Positions 22,628 to 31,443 of a DNA stretch of 64,000 bases are shown here, one piece after another. Below the pieces are notes generated by a model, which saw only the letters and a program-made list of their open reading frames with translations, ran no database searches and was not told where the DNA came from. How positions within the stretch are numbered: position 1 is the first letter of the stretch; the number at the start of each line of letters is the position of its first letter. The stretch comes from Chryseobacterium sp. MFBS3-17 (GTDB lineage Bacteria > Bacteroidota > Bacteroidia > Flavobacteriales > Weeksellaceae), in the NCBI RefSeq assembly GCF_020687745.1, contig NZ_JAJEWK010000010.1:186001-250000 (forward strand). The letters run 5' to 3'. The translations under genes and the position numbers were made by a program.

Positions 22628-23767
22628 TCAGAAAAGCATTTTTCTGGAAGTCATTTCTGCCAGAGAACGTTCGAACTGATTATCCTTAATCTCCTGATTC
22701 TGCACCCACTTACAAAATCTTTTAAGTCCTTCTTCAAAGGATACCTTCGCTTTAAATCCCAACTGATGTTCCGCCTTAGTGGTGTCAGCAAAATTGTGGC
22801 GGATGTCTCCGATTCTGAACTGGCCTGTCACCTGAACCGGAACCTCAGAACGGTAATTTTTAATTAATTGTTGCGCCACTTCAAGCACCGTTACCGGAAT
22901 TCCCGTACCGATATTTACCGCTTCATTTTTCAAAATAGTATTTTCAATGGCCAAAATAAAAGACCGAACAGCATCATCAATATGAATAAAATCGCGGGAT
23001 TCTTTTCCGTCTTCAAATACGCGCACCGGTTTTCCGGAGAGAATCTGATTAGAAAAAACCGACAAAATACCGGTATACGGATTAATGAGCGACTGCCCTT
23101 CTCCGTACACATTCTGAAAGCGCAAAGCAACGGCAGGAATTCCCAGAACTTTGGTTACAGAAAGCAGCATTTCTTCCTGATATTGTTTGGTCATTCCGTA
23201 CACGGAAACCGGATGAATGCGGGAAGATTCATCTGTCGGCAATACTTTCAGCGGCTCTAAATCTTCCAGAACGACCTCAAAATTTCCTTTCTTCATTTCT
23301 TCAGGATTCCGCTGCGATGGATAAACATTGCCCAAAACCGGATGAAGATATTTTCCTTCACCATACATCGCACGGGATGAGGCTACAATTACTTTTTTAA
23401 CGCTGTGATCATCATTAACGAGAGCATCGAGAAGATGTGCGGTACCGGAAACATTTACTTCAGCATACCGGTGAATGCTGTACATAGACTGTCCTGTTCC
23501 CGTTTCGGCAGCAAGATGAACGACCACTTCCTGATCACGCAGCGCTTTATTCCAGTCGTTTCGTTGGGTAACATCTCCTTTTATAAATGTAACATGCGGA
23601 ATAATGCTTTGGTACAGAAAAGAATCCTGTTCGGGATTATCACCATGAACCTGCGGCAAAAGATGATCCAGTACAGTAACCGTGCAACCCTGCTTTACCA
23701 AAGCCAGCGCGAGATGACTTCCTATGAAACCAGCACCGCCTGTAATAAGAATATTTTTAAAATTCAT
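22628..23767 (-). CDS. NAD-dependent sugar-nucleotide epimerase/dehydratase
   Basis: This short-chain dehydrogenase of the extended type has 379 residues. GGAGFIGSH is the NAD-binding Gly motif near the N-terminus, and YGMTKQ is the catalytic Tyr-x-x-x-Lys. The phrase NVYGEGQSLINPYTGILSVF and the inserted loop before the catalytic Tyr resemble dTDP-rhamnose 4-epimerase-like enzymes, but the substrate is not certain. I chose the ATG at 23767, which overlaps the TGA of the preceding gene (ATGA); an upstream in-frame start at 23785 would add six residues. Confidence 0.85.
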   Translation of the reverse strand: MNFKNILITGGAGFIGSHLALALVKQGCTVTVLDHLLPQVHGDNPEQDSFLYQSIIPHVTFIKGDVTQRNDWNKALRDQEVVVHLAAETGTGQSMYSIHRYAEVNVSGTAHLLDALVNDDHSVKKVIVASSRAMYGEGKYLHPVLGNVYPSQRNPEEMKKGNFEVVLEDLEPLKVLPTDESSRIHPVSVYGMTKQYQEEMLLSVTKVLGIPAVALRFQNVYGEGQSLINPYTGILSVFSNQILSGKPVRVFEDGKESRDFIHIDDAVRSFILAIENTILKNEAVNIGTGIPVTVLEVAQQLIKNYRSEVPVQVTGQFRIGDIRHNFADTTKAEHQLGFKAKVSFEEGLKRFCKWVQNQEIKDNQFERSLAEMTSRKMLF

Positions 23768-24318
23768 TCTTTCCATTTTTCCCATTTTTGGGTGTCCGGA
23801 TTATACTTTTTAACAATTCTTGCCGGCGCACCTACGATGACGCAGAAATCCGGAAATGTTCCGCGCACCACTGCGTTGGCCCCTACAACACATTGTTTGC
23901 CCAGAATAGTACCCGCCATGATGGCTGCTCCCATTCCGATGTAACAGTTTTCGCCGATGGCCGTTTCTTTTACATGGTATTTTTGTTTCACCACATGCTG
24001 GCCAATGGTTTGGTAATCGTGGTCAATATTAGTAATAAATACGTTGGCAAGAATCAGTGAACTTTTTCCGATGCGCAGATTTCCGGCGGAAGTGATGTGC
24101 ACATTCTGAGAAATGATGACATCATCCTCAATATAAATTGATCCTTTCTGATGTGTTTCCATTCTGAGATGCGGGAAAATCCTGACTTTTTTTCCAACGA
24201 AAACCCGCTTTAAACCCATTAAAAAAAGAGGTCTGCCTAAATAGGAAGGCATTCCCATTTTTCCGAAAAAAGGGCTGTACAATAATGCTCTGATGGTCCA
24301 AAAGAATTTCGTTAACAT
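23764..24318 (-). CDS. Left-handed beta-helix acyltransferase
   Basis: The 184-residue protein contains hexapeptide repeats of the left-handed beta-helix fold (for example IYIEDDVIISQNVHI, AIGENCYIGMGAAIMAGTILGKQCVVGANAVV) and ends with the typical VGAPARIVKKY. NIDHDY carries the His expected at the active site of colanic-acid-type O-acetyltransferases. It probably acetylates a sugar of the same glycan. The start codon directly follows the stop of the GT2 gene, and its end overlaps the epimerase start by 4 nt. Confidence 0.88.
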   Translation of the reverse strand: MLTKFFWTIRALLYSPFFGKMGMPSYLGRPLFLMGLKRVFVGKKVRIFPHLRMETHQKGSIYIEDDVIISQNVHITSAGNLRIGKSSLILANVFITNIDHDYQTIGQHVVKQKYHVKETAIGENCYIGMGAAIMAGTILGKQCVVGANAVVRGTFPDFCVIVGAPARIVKKYNPDTQKWEKWKE

Positions 24319-25107
24319 TTATCTGAAAGGTCTTATTGCATATTTTAACTTCGAAACTGTATAATAAAAAAGGAATTCTACGAATGTAATCCGGCCTGAG
24401 TGGTACATTTCCCTGTTATTTTTCTGAATTCCTCTTTCCATTTCTTTCAGGTTTGCGGACAAGCCGGAAACACCAAAGGATTTTTTCCCTCCGCCTGCCA
24501 ACACCAAACGTTCGGGCAGCAGCATCATGTTATAATGTTCCGTAACCCGCATCCAGAAATTCGCATCTTCGGAATATTTCTGTTTTTCATCAAAATAGCC
24601 GGTTTTGCGGAGTACTTCTTTTCTAAAAATGGCCGTTGAGGTCTGTCCGGTAATTTTCAGCAACAGTTGTCTTAAACCCACTTTCACAAGGCCGGTTTTT
24701 CTGTCTTTAAAATAAGGAAAAGTTACCCGTTCATTATTCCATAACGACACCATGAAATCAATCTTCAGATCCGGATTCATTAAATATTTCATTTGTTTCT
24801 CCGTTTTTTCCGGCATCCATTCGTCATCCGCATCTAATAGCGCAATAAAATTTCCTCCGGCTTCTTTCATGCCCACATTTCTTGCTTTGGACACTCCGGA
24901 ATTGACCTGTTCAATTAACCTGATATTCAAATTTTTATTCTCCTGAATATAGCTATTTACCATTTGAGCACTGTGATCCGTGGATCCGTCATTTACAATA
25001 ATAATTTCAAAACCTCCTTTGTAAATCTGGTTCTTTACCGAATCCAGCGCACGACAGATGGTGGCTTCTGCATTATACATAGGAATGATTACCGAAATTG
25101 TTTCCAT
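24319..25107 (-). CDS. Family 2 glycosyltransferase
   Basis: The 262-residue GT-A enzyme begins with the classic ISVIIPMYNAE strand, followed by VNDGSTDHS and the metal-binding LLDADDEWMP (about 90-100). The region around SEDANFWMRV fits the catalytic-base segment. No membrane helices are visible, so it is probably peripheral at the inner membrane. It starts 8 nt after recR and is followed without a gap by the acyltransferase, which places it in the surface-glycan operon. Confidence 0.9.
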   Translation of the reverse strand: METISVIIPMYNAEATICRALDSVKNQIYKGGFEIIIVNDGSTDHSAQMVNSYIQENKNLNIRLIEQVNSGVSKARNVGMKEAGGNFIALLDADDEWMPEKTEKQMKYLMNPDLKIDFMVSLWNNERVTFPYFKDRKTGLVKVGLRQLLLKITGQTSTAIFRKEVLRKTGYFDEKQKYSEDANFWMRVTEHYNMMLLPERLVLAGGGKKSFGVSGLSANLKEMERGIQKNNREMYHSGRITFVEFLFYYTVSKLKYAIRPFR

Positions 25108-25115
25108 AGTTTGGA

Positions 25116-25727
25116 TTAATCTGCTTCGTTATACGGCACGCGGTTCTGAATAGAACGCCCCAGTGAGATCTCATCTGCAAATTCCAGCTCATCTCCTACC
25201 GAGATGCCCCGCGAAATGGTAGAGAAGGTCACCCCCCGGTGGCGGAACTTTTTAAAAATGTAATACGCCGTGGTATCCCCTTCCATCGTAGCGCTGAGTG
25301 CAAAAATCAATTCCTTCACCACGCCTGTTTCCAGTTTTCTGTCTATGGAAGTAATATGGAGTTGGCCGGGACCAATGCCTTCCATAGGCGAAATTTTACC
25401 GCCCAGCACCAGATATTTCCCGTGAAATTTACCGGTATTTTCTATCGCCATCACATCCCGCACATCTTCTACAATGCACAACACTTCTTCATTGCGTTTC
25501 GCATTGGCACAGATATCACATACCTCCGTATCCGAAAAATTATGGCATTCTCTGCAATACTGAATAAGCTGAACCAGATTTTTCAGTGCATCACCCAATG
25601 CGATTGCCTGACTCTCCGGTTGTTTCAGAAGATGCAATGCCAGTCTCAGTGCAGATTTCTTACCGATTCCCGGCAACCCTGAAATTTCATCTACGGCTTT
25701 AGCCAAAACTTTACTTGGAAAATCCAT
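25116..25727 (-). CDS. recR: Recombination protein RecR
   Basis: RecR works with RecO and RecF to load RecA at gaps. From the ATG at 25727 it has 203 residues. It shows the helix-hairpin-helix [13 protein letters not shown], the four-Cys zinc module ([16 protein letters not shown]), and a Toprim domain starting [13 protein letters not shown] longer frame to 25811 exists, but a TATTTTTG box four bases before the ATG and the family start ([13 protein letters not shown]) argue for 25727. The four glycan genes follow in the same direction with tiny gaps. Confidence 0.95.
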   Translation of the reverse strand: MDFPSKVLAKAVDEISGLPGIGKKSALRLALHLLKQPESQAIALGDALKNLVQLIQYCRECHNFSDTEVCDICANAKRNEEVLCIVEDVRDVMAIENTGKFHGKYLVLGGKISPMEGIGPGQLHITSIDRKLETGVVKELIFALSATMEGDTTAYYIFKKFRHRGVTFSTISRGISVGDELEFADEISLGRSIQNRVPYNEAD

Positions 25728-25731
25728 CCCA

Positions 25732-25739
25732 CAAAAATA
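25732..25739 (-). promoter_or_regulatory. TAnnTTTG box 4 nt before the recR ATG
   Basis: TATTTTTG on the minus strand is an exact -7 match, four bases from the ATG. It would drive recR and probably the glycan genes behind it. No convincing TTTG is found 19 bp upstream. Confidence 0.4.
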
Positions 25740-25815
25740 CAATATTTTCAGGAGCGGTGCATGCAGGGAAACCTGTCTCGTCATCAGCAAAACACATTTA
25801 TTATCTGCCAATGGT

Positions 25816-25846
25816 TTTCTTAAGGCATTAATTATTCTTAAATTTG
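25816..25846 (+). promoter_or_regulatory. Promoter of pepD
   Basis: TTTC (25816-25819), a 19-bp spacer and TAAATTTG (25839-25846) match the consensus except for one base in the first element. The ATG follows 15 nt later. Confidence 0.65.
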
Positions 25847-25861
25847 ATCAAAATTTAATCT

Positions 25862-27304
25862 ATGGATCTTACACAGATAGAACCCCGGGTACTCTGGAAA
25901 AACTTTTCGGCGCTGAATGCCGTTCCGAGACCTTCTAAGAAAGAAGAAAAAGTAATAGAATTTATTAAAACTTTTGGTGAAAATCTTAATCTGCCCACCA
26001 CAGTAGATGAAGTGGGCAATGTCATCATCCGCAAACCGGCCACTTCGGGAATGGAAGACCGTAAAACGGTTGTTTTGCAGTCCCACCTGGACATGGTACA
26101 TCAGAAAAACAGTGATGTACTCTTTGATTTTGAAACCCAGGGAATCCAGATGGAAATAGACGGCGACTGGGTAAAAGCCAAGGGAACTACCCTGGGTGCG
26201 GACAACGGCCTGGGCGTAGCTGCCATGATGAGCGTGCTGGAGAGCACCGATATAGCACACCCCGCCCTTGAAGCTTTATTCACCATTGATGAAGAAACAG
26301 GAATGACCGGAGCCATCGGACTGAAACCGGGCACCCTTACCGGTGACATTCTGCTGAACCTGGATACAGAAGAAGATGATGAAATAGACATAGGCTGCGC
26401 CGGCGGTATAGATGTCACTGCATCACAGACCTATAACCTGATCAAACCTGATGGCCAGATTATGATGATTTCTGTGAAGGGACTGCAGGGCGGTCACTCC
26501 GGAATGGATATTCATAAAGGCTTCGGCAATGCCAACATCATCTTGGGCAGACTGCTGTACACCGGTCTCCAAAATCAAAACCTGGAGTTGATTTCCATAG
26601 ATGCAGGTGGCCTGCGAAATGCCATTCCGCGGGAAGCAACCGCCGTATTTTCCGTACGCCATTCAGCAGAATTCACCGCAGATGCCATTGCCCTGAAAAA
26701 GGAAATTATGGAAGAATTTGCGTCCGTGGAGAAAGACCTGAACATTTCTATAGAAAATTACAGCTCCCACGAAAAAGGAATCAGTGCAGAAGATTCAGCG
26801 AAAATTATTCTGGCGCTGAAAGCTGCTCACAATGGTGTCTACCGAATGAGTCCGGATGTTGCGGACCTGGTAGAAGCCTCCAATAATGTGGCAAGAGTAG
26901 AACTGAAAGATGGTTCACTGAAAATAATGAATCTGAGCCGTTCCTCTGTAGAATCCAGCAAATATGCGGTGGCAGAACAGCTGAAATCGGTTTTTGAGCT
27001 GGCAGGCATGAAGGTAGAGTTCAGCGGTTCCTATCCGGGCTGGAAACCAAAACCAGGTTCAGACATTGTAAAAGTAATGGAATCCATTTACGAAAAGGAA
27101 TTTGGAAGCAAACCGGCAGTCGTGGCCTGTCACGCAGGACTGGAGTGTGGAATTATTGGATCCAATTACCCGGAAATGGATATGGTAAGTTTCGGACCCA
27201 CCATCAGAGGGGCACATTCACCAGACGAAAGAGCTAATATTCCCTCCGCCCAGAAGTTCTGGAAATTCCTACAGGAAATTCTGAAAAACATCCCTAAAAA
27301 ATAA
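25862..27304 (+). CDS. pepD: Aminoacyl-histidine dipeptidase (M20 family)
   Basis: The 480-residue cytosolic metallopeptidase hydrolyses Xaa-His and other dipeptides. M20 landmarks are present: LQSHLDMVHQ with the first zinc His and catalytic Asp, GADNGLGVA with the bridging Asp, IDEETGMTGA with the catalytic Glu, LDTEEDDEIDIGCAGG, and HAGLECG with Glu and Cys near the second site. The dimerisation domain lies between. It has its own promoter and is followed by a terminator. Confidence 0.93.
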   Translation: MDLTQIEPRVLWKNFSALNAVPRPSKKEEKVIEFIKTFGENLNLPTTVDEVGNVIIRKPATSGMEDRKTVVLQSHLDMVHQKNSDVLFDFETQGIQMEIDGDWVKAKGTTLGADNGLGVAAMMSVLESTDIAHPALEALFTIDEETGMTGAIGLKPGTLTGDILLNLDTEEDDEIDIGCAGGIDVTASQTYNLIKPDGQIMMISVKGLQGGHSGMDIHKGFGNANIILGRLLYTGLQNQNLELISIDAGGLRNAIPREATAVFSVRHSAEFTADAIALKKEIMEEFASVEKDLNISIENYSSHEKGISAEDSAKIILALKAAHNGVYRMSPDVADLVEASNNVARVELKDGSLKIMNLSRSSVESSKYAVAEQLKSVFELAGMKVEFSGSYPGWKPKPGSDIVKVMESIYEKEFGSKPAVVACHAGLECGIIGSNYPEMDMVSFGPTIRGAHSPDERANIPSAQKFWKFLQEILKNIPKK

Positions 27305-27314
27305 TCACACATTG

Positions 27315-27350
27315 ATCCGGACTGAATTCCTTCGCTCCGGATTTTTTTTG
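27315..27350 (+). terminator. Terminator of pepD
   Basis: ATCCGGA (27315-27321) and TCCGGAT (27336-27342) form a 7-bp stem with a 14-nt loop, followed by eight T residues in all. Confidence 0.8.
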
Positions 27351-27443
27351 CAATATGACCCAAATTCAGAAAAAAACAATTCACCAGTGTGTGTACATTT
27401 TATTATTGCGTACATTAGTAGAGCAAATTTTAAATCCTTAACA

Positions 27444-28220
27444 ATGAGAAAACACAAACGCTTCCCGACTTTCGGCATGCTGGTCGCACTGACTGTTGCA
27501 GTATTGCTGATCCTGGCCTGTGATACGCAGAAAAATGCCGGCTCAGACCACAACGCAAAAACCTCACTGGATTACGACGGTATTTACCGTGGTACACTGC
27601 CCTGTGCAGACTGCGAAGGCATTAAAACTACCGTATATCTGAACCGCAACAACACTTACAAACAGGTACAGCAATATCTGGGTAAAGATGGAAACAGTTT
27701 TGAATCAGCCGGTACTTTTGAATGGTCCAAAGATGGCAGTACTGTGATACTGAGGGATAAAAAAGACAAAATACAATACTTTGTAGGAGAAAACACGCTG
27801 ACCCTTCTGGATCAATCCGGGAATAAAATCACGGGCAATCTGGCCAGTCATTATATCTTATCCAAAGACAATTACAAAATTCTTCACCGGAAATGGAGAC
27901 TCACAGAACTGATGCAAAAACCGGTACAGTATGGTGCAAATACCCCGGAAATGTACATTCAGTTTTCTGATGAAGACCAGACCTATGTAGCCACTGCCGG
28001 CTGTAATATTCTGCGGGGAAGTTTCAGTACAGAAGCTCACAACCGCCTGAAATTAAGCCAGGGAATCAGTACTATGAAAGCCTGTGCTGATATGCAGATG
28101 GAGGATCAACTGAAGCAGGTGCTGAATACCGCAGATTCTTTCATCATTAACGGAGATGAACTGCAGCTCATCAAAGCGCGCATGGCACCCCTTGCAAAAT
28201 TTACAGCTCCGGTAAACTAG
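27444..28220 (+). CDS. NlpE-like plus META-domain lipoprotein
   Basis: From the ATG at 27444 the product is a 258-residue lipoprotein with lipobox LILAC (Cys26). The first half matches the NlpE N-terminal domain: YRGTLPCADCEGI carries its C-x-x-C, followed by TVYLNRNNTYKQVQQYLG. The second half is a META/HslJ domain beginning KWRLTEL and including GCNILRGSF and MKACADMQME. NlpE-like proteins sense envelope stress or copper in enterobacteria; the META fusion is common in Bacteroidota, with unknown role. The open frame extends upstream to 27312, but no signal peptide would result. Confidence 0.88.
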   Translation: MRKHKRFPTFGMLVALTVAVLLILACDTQKNAGSDHNAKTSLDYDGIYRGTLPCADCEGIKTTVYLNRNNTYKQVQQYLGKDGNSFESAGTFEWSKDGSTVILRDKKDKIQYFVGENTLTLLDQSGNKITGNLASHYILSKDNYKILHRKWRLTELMQKPVQYGANTPEMYIQFSDEDQTYVATAGCNILRGSFSTEAHNRLKLSQGISTMKACADMQMEDQLKQVLNTADSFIINGDELQLIKARMAPLAKFTAPVN

Positions 28221-28238
28221 TACCTGATGCTTTTATAC

Positions 28239-28280
28239 AAAAAACCTCTTTTAACGACTGATTAAAAGAGGTTTTTTTGT
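28239..28280 (+). terminator. Terminator between the lipoprotein and der
   Basis: A 16-nt arm (28239-28254) is the near-perfect complement of 28262-28277 around a 7-nt loop, with T runs on one side and A runs on the other. It can stop transcription from both directions. Confidence 0.85.
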
Positions 28281-28301
28281 TTGGAGAGAATCCGGACAGA
28301 T

Positions 28302-29609
28302 TTATTTCTGCCGGAAGTACACTTCAATAGGCACTCCCGTGAAACCAAACTGCTTACGCAACTGATTTTCGGTGAAACGCTTATAAGGCTCTTTCACATA
28401 TTGCGGCAGGTTGCAGAAGAAAACAAACTGCGGACTCGGTGTGGGCAGCTGCACACAATATTTAATTTTAATGTATTTCCCTTTGATGGCCGGTGGCGGC
28501 GTTTGTTCAAAAACAGGGAGCATCACCTCATTCAGCTTAGACGTCTTTATTTTCTTCGCCCGGTTCTGGTAAACTTCCATGGCAACCTCCACAGCTTTCA
28601 GAATTCTTTGCTTGGTTAATGCCGACACAAAAAGGATCGGAATATCGGTAAACTGTCCGATTTTGGATTTAATCTGATTTTCAAAATCCCGGGTCGTATT
28701 GGTCTCTTTTTCCACCAAGTCCCATTTGTTCACCAGGATTACAATACCTTTTCTGTTTTTCTGAGCCAGGCCAAAGATGTTCATGTCCTGAGACTCCCAG
28801 CCCAGCGTGGCATCTACCATAATAATGACCACGTCTGAATATTCTATAGACCGTATGGAACGCATGACGGAATAGAATTCCAGGTCCTCTTTCACTTTGG
28901 CTTTACGACGCATACCGGCAGTATCTACCAGCACAAATTCGTGACCAAATTTATTGTACAGCGTTTCTATGGAATCCCTGGTAGTGCCTGCAATATCAGT
29001 CACAATATTTCTTTCCACATCCAGCAGTGCATTGGTCAGGGTTGATTTCCCTACGTTCGGTCTCCCGGCGATGGTAATTTTGGGAAGTCCTTCGAAGGGG
29101 TCTTGATAATCACTGGTAGGAAATTCATTCACCACATCATCCAGTAACTCACCGGTTCCGGATCCTGAAGCAGAAGAAATGGTATAATATTTTTCAATTC
29201 CCAGCTGGTAAAATTCTGTGGCGTGAAGTTCGTCTTTGGCAGAATCTACTTTATTAACCACAATATAGAATGGCTTATTGGCTCTGCGCAGCATTTCAAA
29301 AATTTCGCGGTCCGTATCGGTAAGACCTTCTGCCACATTCACCATAAAAATAATGGAGGTGGCTTCATCTATGGCCAGCTGTACCTGTTTGGAAATTTCT
29401 TCCTGAAAAACATCTTCGGTATTTACTTCATATCCGCCGGTATCAATCACGGTAAAGTCTACACCGTTCCAGTCAGATTTGCCGTAATGGCGGTCACGGG
29501 TTACTCCCGCAGTGGAATCTACAATGGCCTCCCTTCTCTCCAGCAAGCGGTTAAACAGAGTGGATTTGCCTACGTTGGGACGTCCAACGATTGCTACAAT
29601 ATTGCTCAT
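28302..29609 (-). CDS. der: Ribosome biogenesis GTPase Der
   Basis: The 435-residue protein has the diagnostic two tandem GTPase domains, each with GRPNVGKST (near residues 8 and 180), DTGG / DTAG and NKVD / NKWD motifs. A C-terminal KH-like domain follows (LPTPSPQFVFFCN). Der binds the 50S subunit and is needed for its maturation. It is monocistronic, with a predicted promoter about 115 nt upstream. Confidence 0.96.
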   Translation of the reverse strand: MSNIVAIVGRPNVGKSTLFNRLLERREAIVDSTAGVTRDRHYGKSDWNGVDFTVIDTGGYEVNTEDVFQEEISKQVQLAIDEATSIIFMVNVAEGLTDTDREIFEMLRRANKPFYIVVNKVDSAKDELHATEFYQLGIEKYYTISSASGSGTGELLDDVVNEFPTSDYQDPFEGLPKITIAGRPNVGKSTLTNALLDVERNIVTDIAGTTRDSIETLYNKFGHEFVLVDTAGMRRKAKVKEDLEFYSVMRSIRSIEYSDVVIIMVDATLGWESQDMNIFGLAQKNRKGIVILVNKWDLVEKETNTTRDFENQIKSKIGQFTDIPILFVSALTKQRILKAVEVAMEVYQNRAKKIKTSKLNEVMLPVFEQTPPPAIKGKYIKIKYCVQLPTPSPQFVFFCNLPQYVKEPYKRFTENQLRKQFGFTGVPIEVYFRQK

Positions 29610-29723
29610 AAAAATTTGTTTCTTTTGCGGGAAAAACTCGGATTATCCTTCCAAAAAATGTTTTTCTGCCCGCTGTTAAAAAAGAATGGGTTACTCCAAC
29701 CTTTGAAGCCCAAAAATTTTTTG

Positions 29724-29753
29724 CAAAGATAACGTAAAATGTAAGAACCCAAT
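29724..29753 (-). promoter_or_regulatory. Predicted promoter of der
   Basis: On the minus strand ATTG (29750-29753), an 18-bp spacer and TATCTTTG (29724-29731). The -7 box is exact and the -33 box has one mismatch. The leader would be about 110 nt. Confidence 0.5.
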
Positions 29754-29857
29754 ACGATATACCTTTCTTTATTTGTGAAAGTGCTGGACATTTTGCAGCA
29801 GCTTGCACTCCATTCCGTCATTTTTTGTAAATTCACCTGCACAAAATTTGAAGAGCT

Positions 29858-30331
29858 ATGAAAAAACTTCTGATTGTCCTGCTGGTTTGCTTCGTAATTA
29901 TTCAGTTTTTCAGAATAGACCAGACCAATCCGCCGGTAAACAAAGGCATGGATTTTCTCCAGATTAAAGATACGCCTGAAAGCACTGCCACAATCATCCG
30001 CAACAGTTGCTACGATTGTCACAGTAATGAAACAAGATATCCCTGGTATACCCACATACAGCCTGTGGCCTGGTTTATGCAGTCGCATATAGAGGAAGGC
30101 AGAAAGAACCTGAACTTTTCACTGTTTTCCACCTATGAACCAAAGAGACAGATCCGGAAACTTCAGGAAGCTGCAGAACTTACTGAAACAGCAAAAATGC
30201 CACTCCAGTCTTATGTCCTGGGACATCCGGAAGCCCAGCTTTCTGATGAAGAAAGGCAAGAACTGGCTCAGTATTTCAGACAGATAGAAGAAGACACCAG
30301 AATGATGAATAATCTGCAAGATTATCAATAA
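29858..30331 (+). CDS. Haem-binding domain protein
   Basis: The 157-residue protein has an N-terminal membrane anchor or signal (about 3-18) and then the Haem_bd domain: a single CYDCH (51-55) for covalent c-type haem, followed by SNETRYPWYTHIQPVAWFM. The helical remainder ends near a Glu-rich tail. It probably faces the periplasm. It lies 1 nt before a DCC-family gene, so the two are likely co-transcribed. Confidence 0.87.
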   Translation: MKKLLIVLLVCFVIIQFFRIDQTNPPVNKGMDFLQIKDTPESTATIIRNSCYDCHSNETRYPWYTHIQPVAWFMQSHIEEGRKNLNFSLFSTYEPKRQIRKLQEAAELTETAKMPLQSYVLGHPEAQLSDEERQELAQYFRQIEEDTRMMNNLQDYQ

Positions 30332-30332
30332 A

Positions 30333-30746
30333 ATGAATATACAGACAGACCCTGGAAAATATTACGTGTTGTACGACGGCGAATGCGGATTCTGCAACTA
30401 CTGGGTACAGTGGATTCTGGCCCGGGACAGGAAGGATCAGTTTTTGTTTGCCTCCCTTCAGTCGGACTTCGGACAGCAATTTCTGTCCGAACGGGGACTG
30501 AACCAGAAACAGTTCAACACGCTTTACCTGTGGAAACCACAGGGATTTTATATGGTAAAATCAAAAGCAGTTATACACATCGCAAAAATACTGGGAGGCA
30601 CCTACAGGCTGGCCACAATTTTAGGAATATTTCCAACGTTTTTTTCAGATAAAATTTATGATCTGGTTGCCGCAAACCGTCAGAAACTCTCTGGTGGAAC
30701 CTGCGAAATCCCAAGTGAAGCACAAAGGCGTAAAATCATTTCATAA
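30333..30746 (+). CDS. DCC family thiol-disulfide oxidoreductase-like protein
   Basis: The 137-residue protein belongs to the DCC (DUF393) family, with the name-giving motif DGECGFCN at 15-22 holding a C-x-x-C pair (Cys18, Cys21). It also shows the usual helical follow-up and an FSDKIYDLVAANRQKL tail. A thioredoxin-like role is inferred for the family, but substrates are unknown. It follows the haem-binding gene directly, which suggests a shared redox task. Confidence 0.87.
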   Translation: MNIQTDPGKYYVLYDGECGFCNYWVQWILARDRKDQFLFASLQSDFGQQFLSERGLNQKQFNTLYLWKPQGFYMVKSKAVIHIAKILGGTYRLATILGIFPTFFSDKIYDLVAANRQKLSGGTCEIPSEAQRRKIIS

Positions 30747-30791
30747 CATGGATTTATTGTACCGCAATCACTTCAACTGAACGCAAAATCC

Positions 30792-30799
30792 TATATTTG
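30792..30799 (+). promoter_or_regulatory. TAnnTTTG box 5 nt before the DUF4290 ATG
   Basis: TATATTTG is an exact -7 match and lies five bases from the ATG at 30805. The -33 position is not conserved (CACT). It would drive the DUF4290-murA pair. Confidence 0.45.
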
Positions 30800-30804
30800 C
30801 AATT

Positions 30805-31443
30805 ATGGAATACAATACACAGAGAAACCCATTGCATATGCCGGAATATGGCCGCATGATCCAGCAACTGGTAGAGCGCTGCAAGGAAATTACAGATAAA
30901 ACAGAACGCGATGAAATGGCCGCAGCCATCGTGGATTTCATGGGGCAGAGAAACCCGCAGCTCCGGGACGAGGATAATTATAAGCATAAACTGTGGGATC
31001 ACTTATTCATCCTTTCCGGATATGATCTGGATGTAAGTTCACCCTACCCATTTCCCACCCGCGAACAGATTAAGGAAAAACCCATGAAAATGGAATACCC
31101 CAAACTGCAGGGCGAATTTAAATTCTATGGCAAAAGTATTCTTCAGCTTATAGAAAAAGCCATTGAACTGGAGGAAGGCGATGAAAAACTGGCGCTGATA
31201 GAAGTCATTGCCAATAACATGAAGAAGTCCTATAATATTTACAATAAAGAACACGTGACAGATGATGTCATCTTCCGCCACCTGAAAGAACTCAGTGAAG
31301 ACCGCCTGGATCTGACCAATCTGGACAGTCTGGAAAAAAGCAAACTGTATTTCACCGGAAACCGGAATAAAAATCAAAAAAACCAACACCAAAAAAATCA
31401 GAACAGACACCGGAGTCAGCAAAACCAAAACAGAAGAAAATAA
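30805..31443 (+). CDS. DUF4290 family protein
   Basis: The 212-residue soluble protein belongs to DUF4290, found in Bacteroidota. It starts with the conserved MEYNTQR and contains MPEYGRMIQQLV and a long helical middle. The last 25 residues are almost only Asn, Gln, Lys, His and Arg and are probably disordered and nucleic-acid-binding. The stop codon shares bases with the murA start (TAATG), so translation is coupled. This pairing suggests a link to cell-wall synthesis, but no function is known. Confidence 0.87.
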   Translation: MEYNTQRNPLHMPEYGRMIQQLVERCKEITDKTERDEMAAAIVDFMGQRNPQLRDEDNYKHKLWDHLFILSGYDLDVSSPYPFPTREQIKEKPMKMEYPKLQGEFKFYGKSILQLIEKAIELEEGDEKLALIEVIANNMKKSYNIYNKEHVTDDVIFRHLKELSEDRLDLTNLDSLEKSKLYFTGNRNKNQKNQHQKNQNRHRSQQNQNRRK

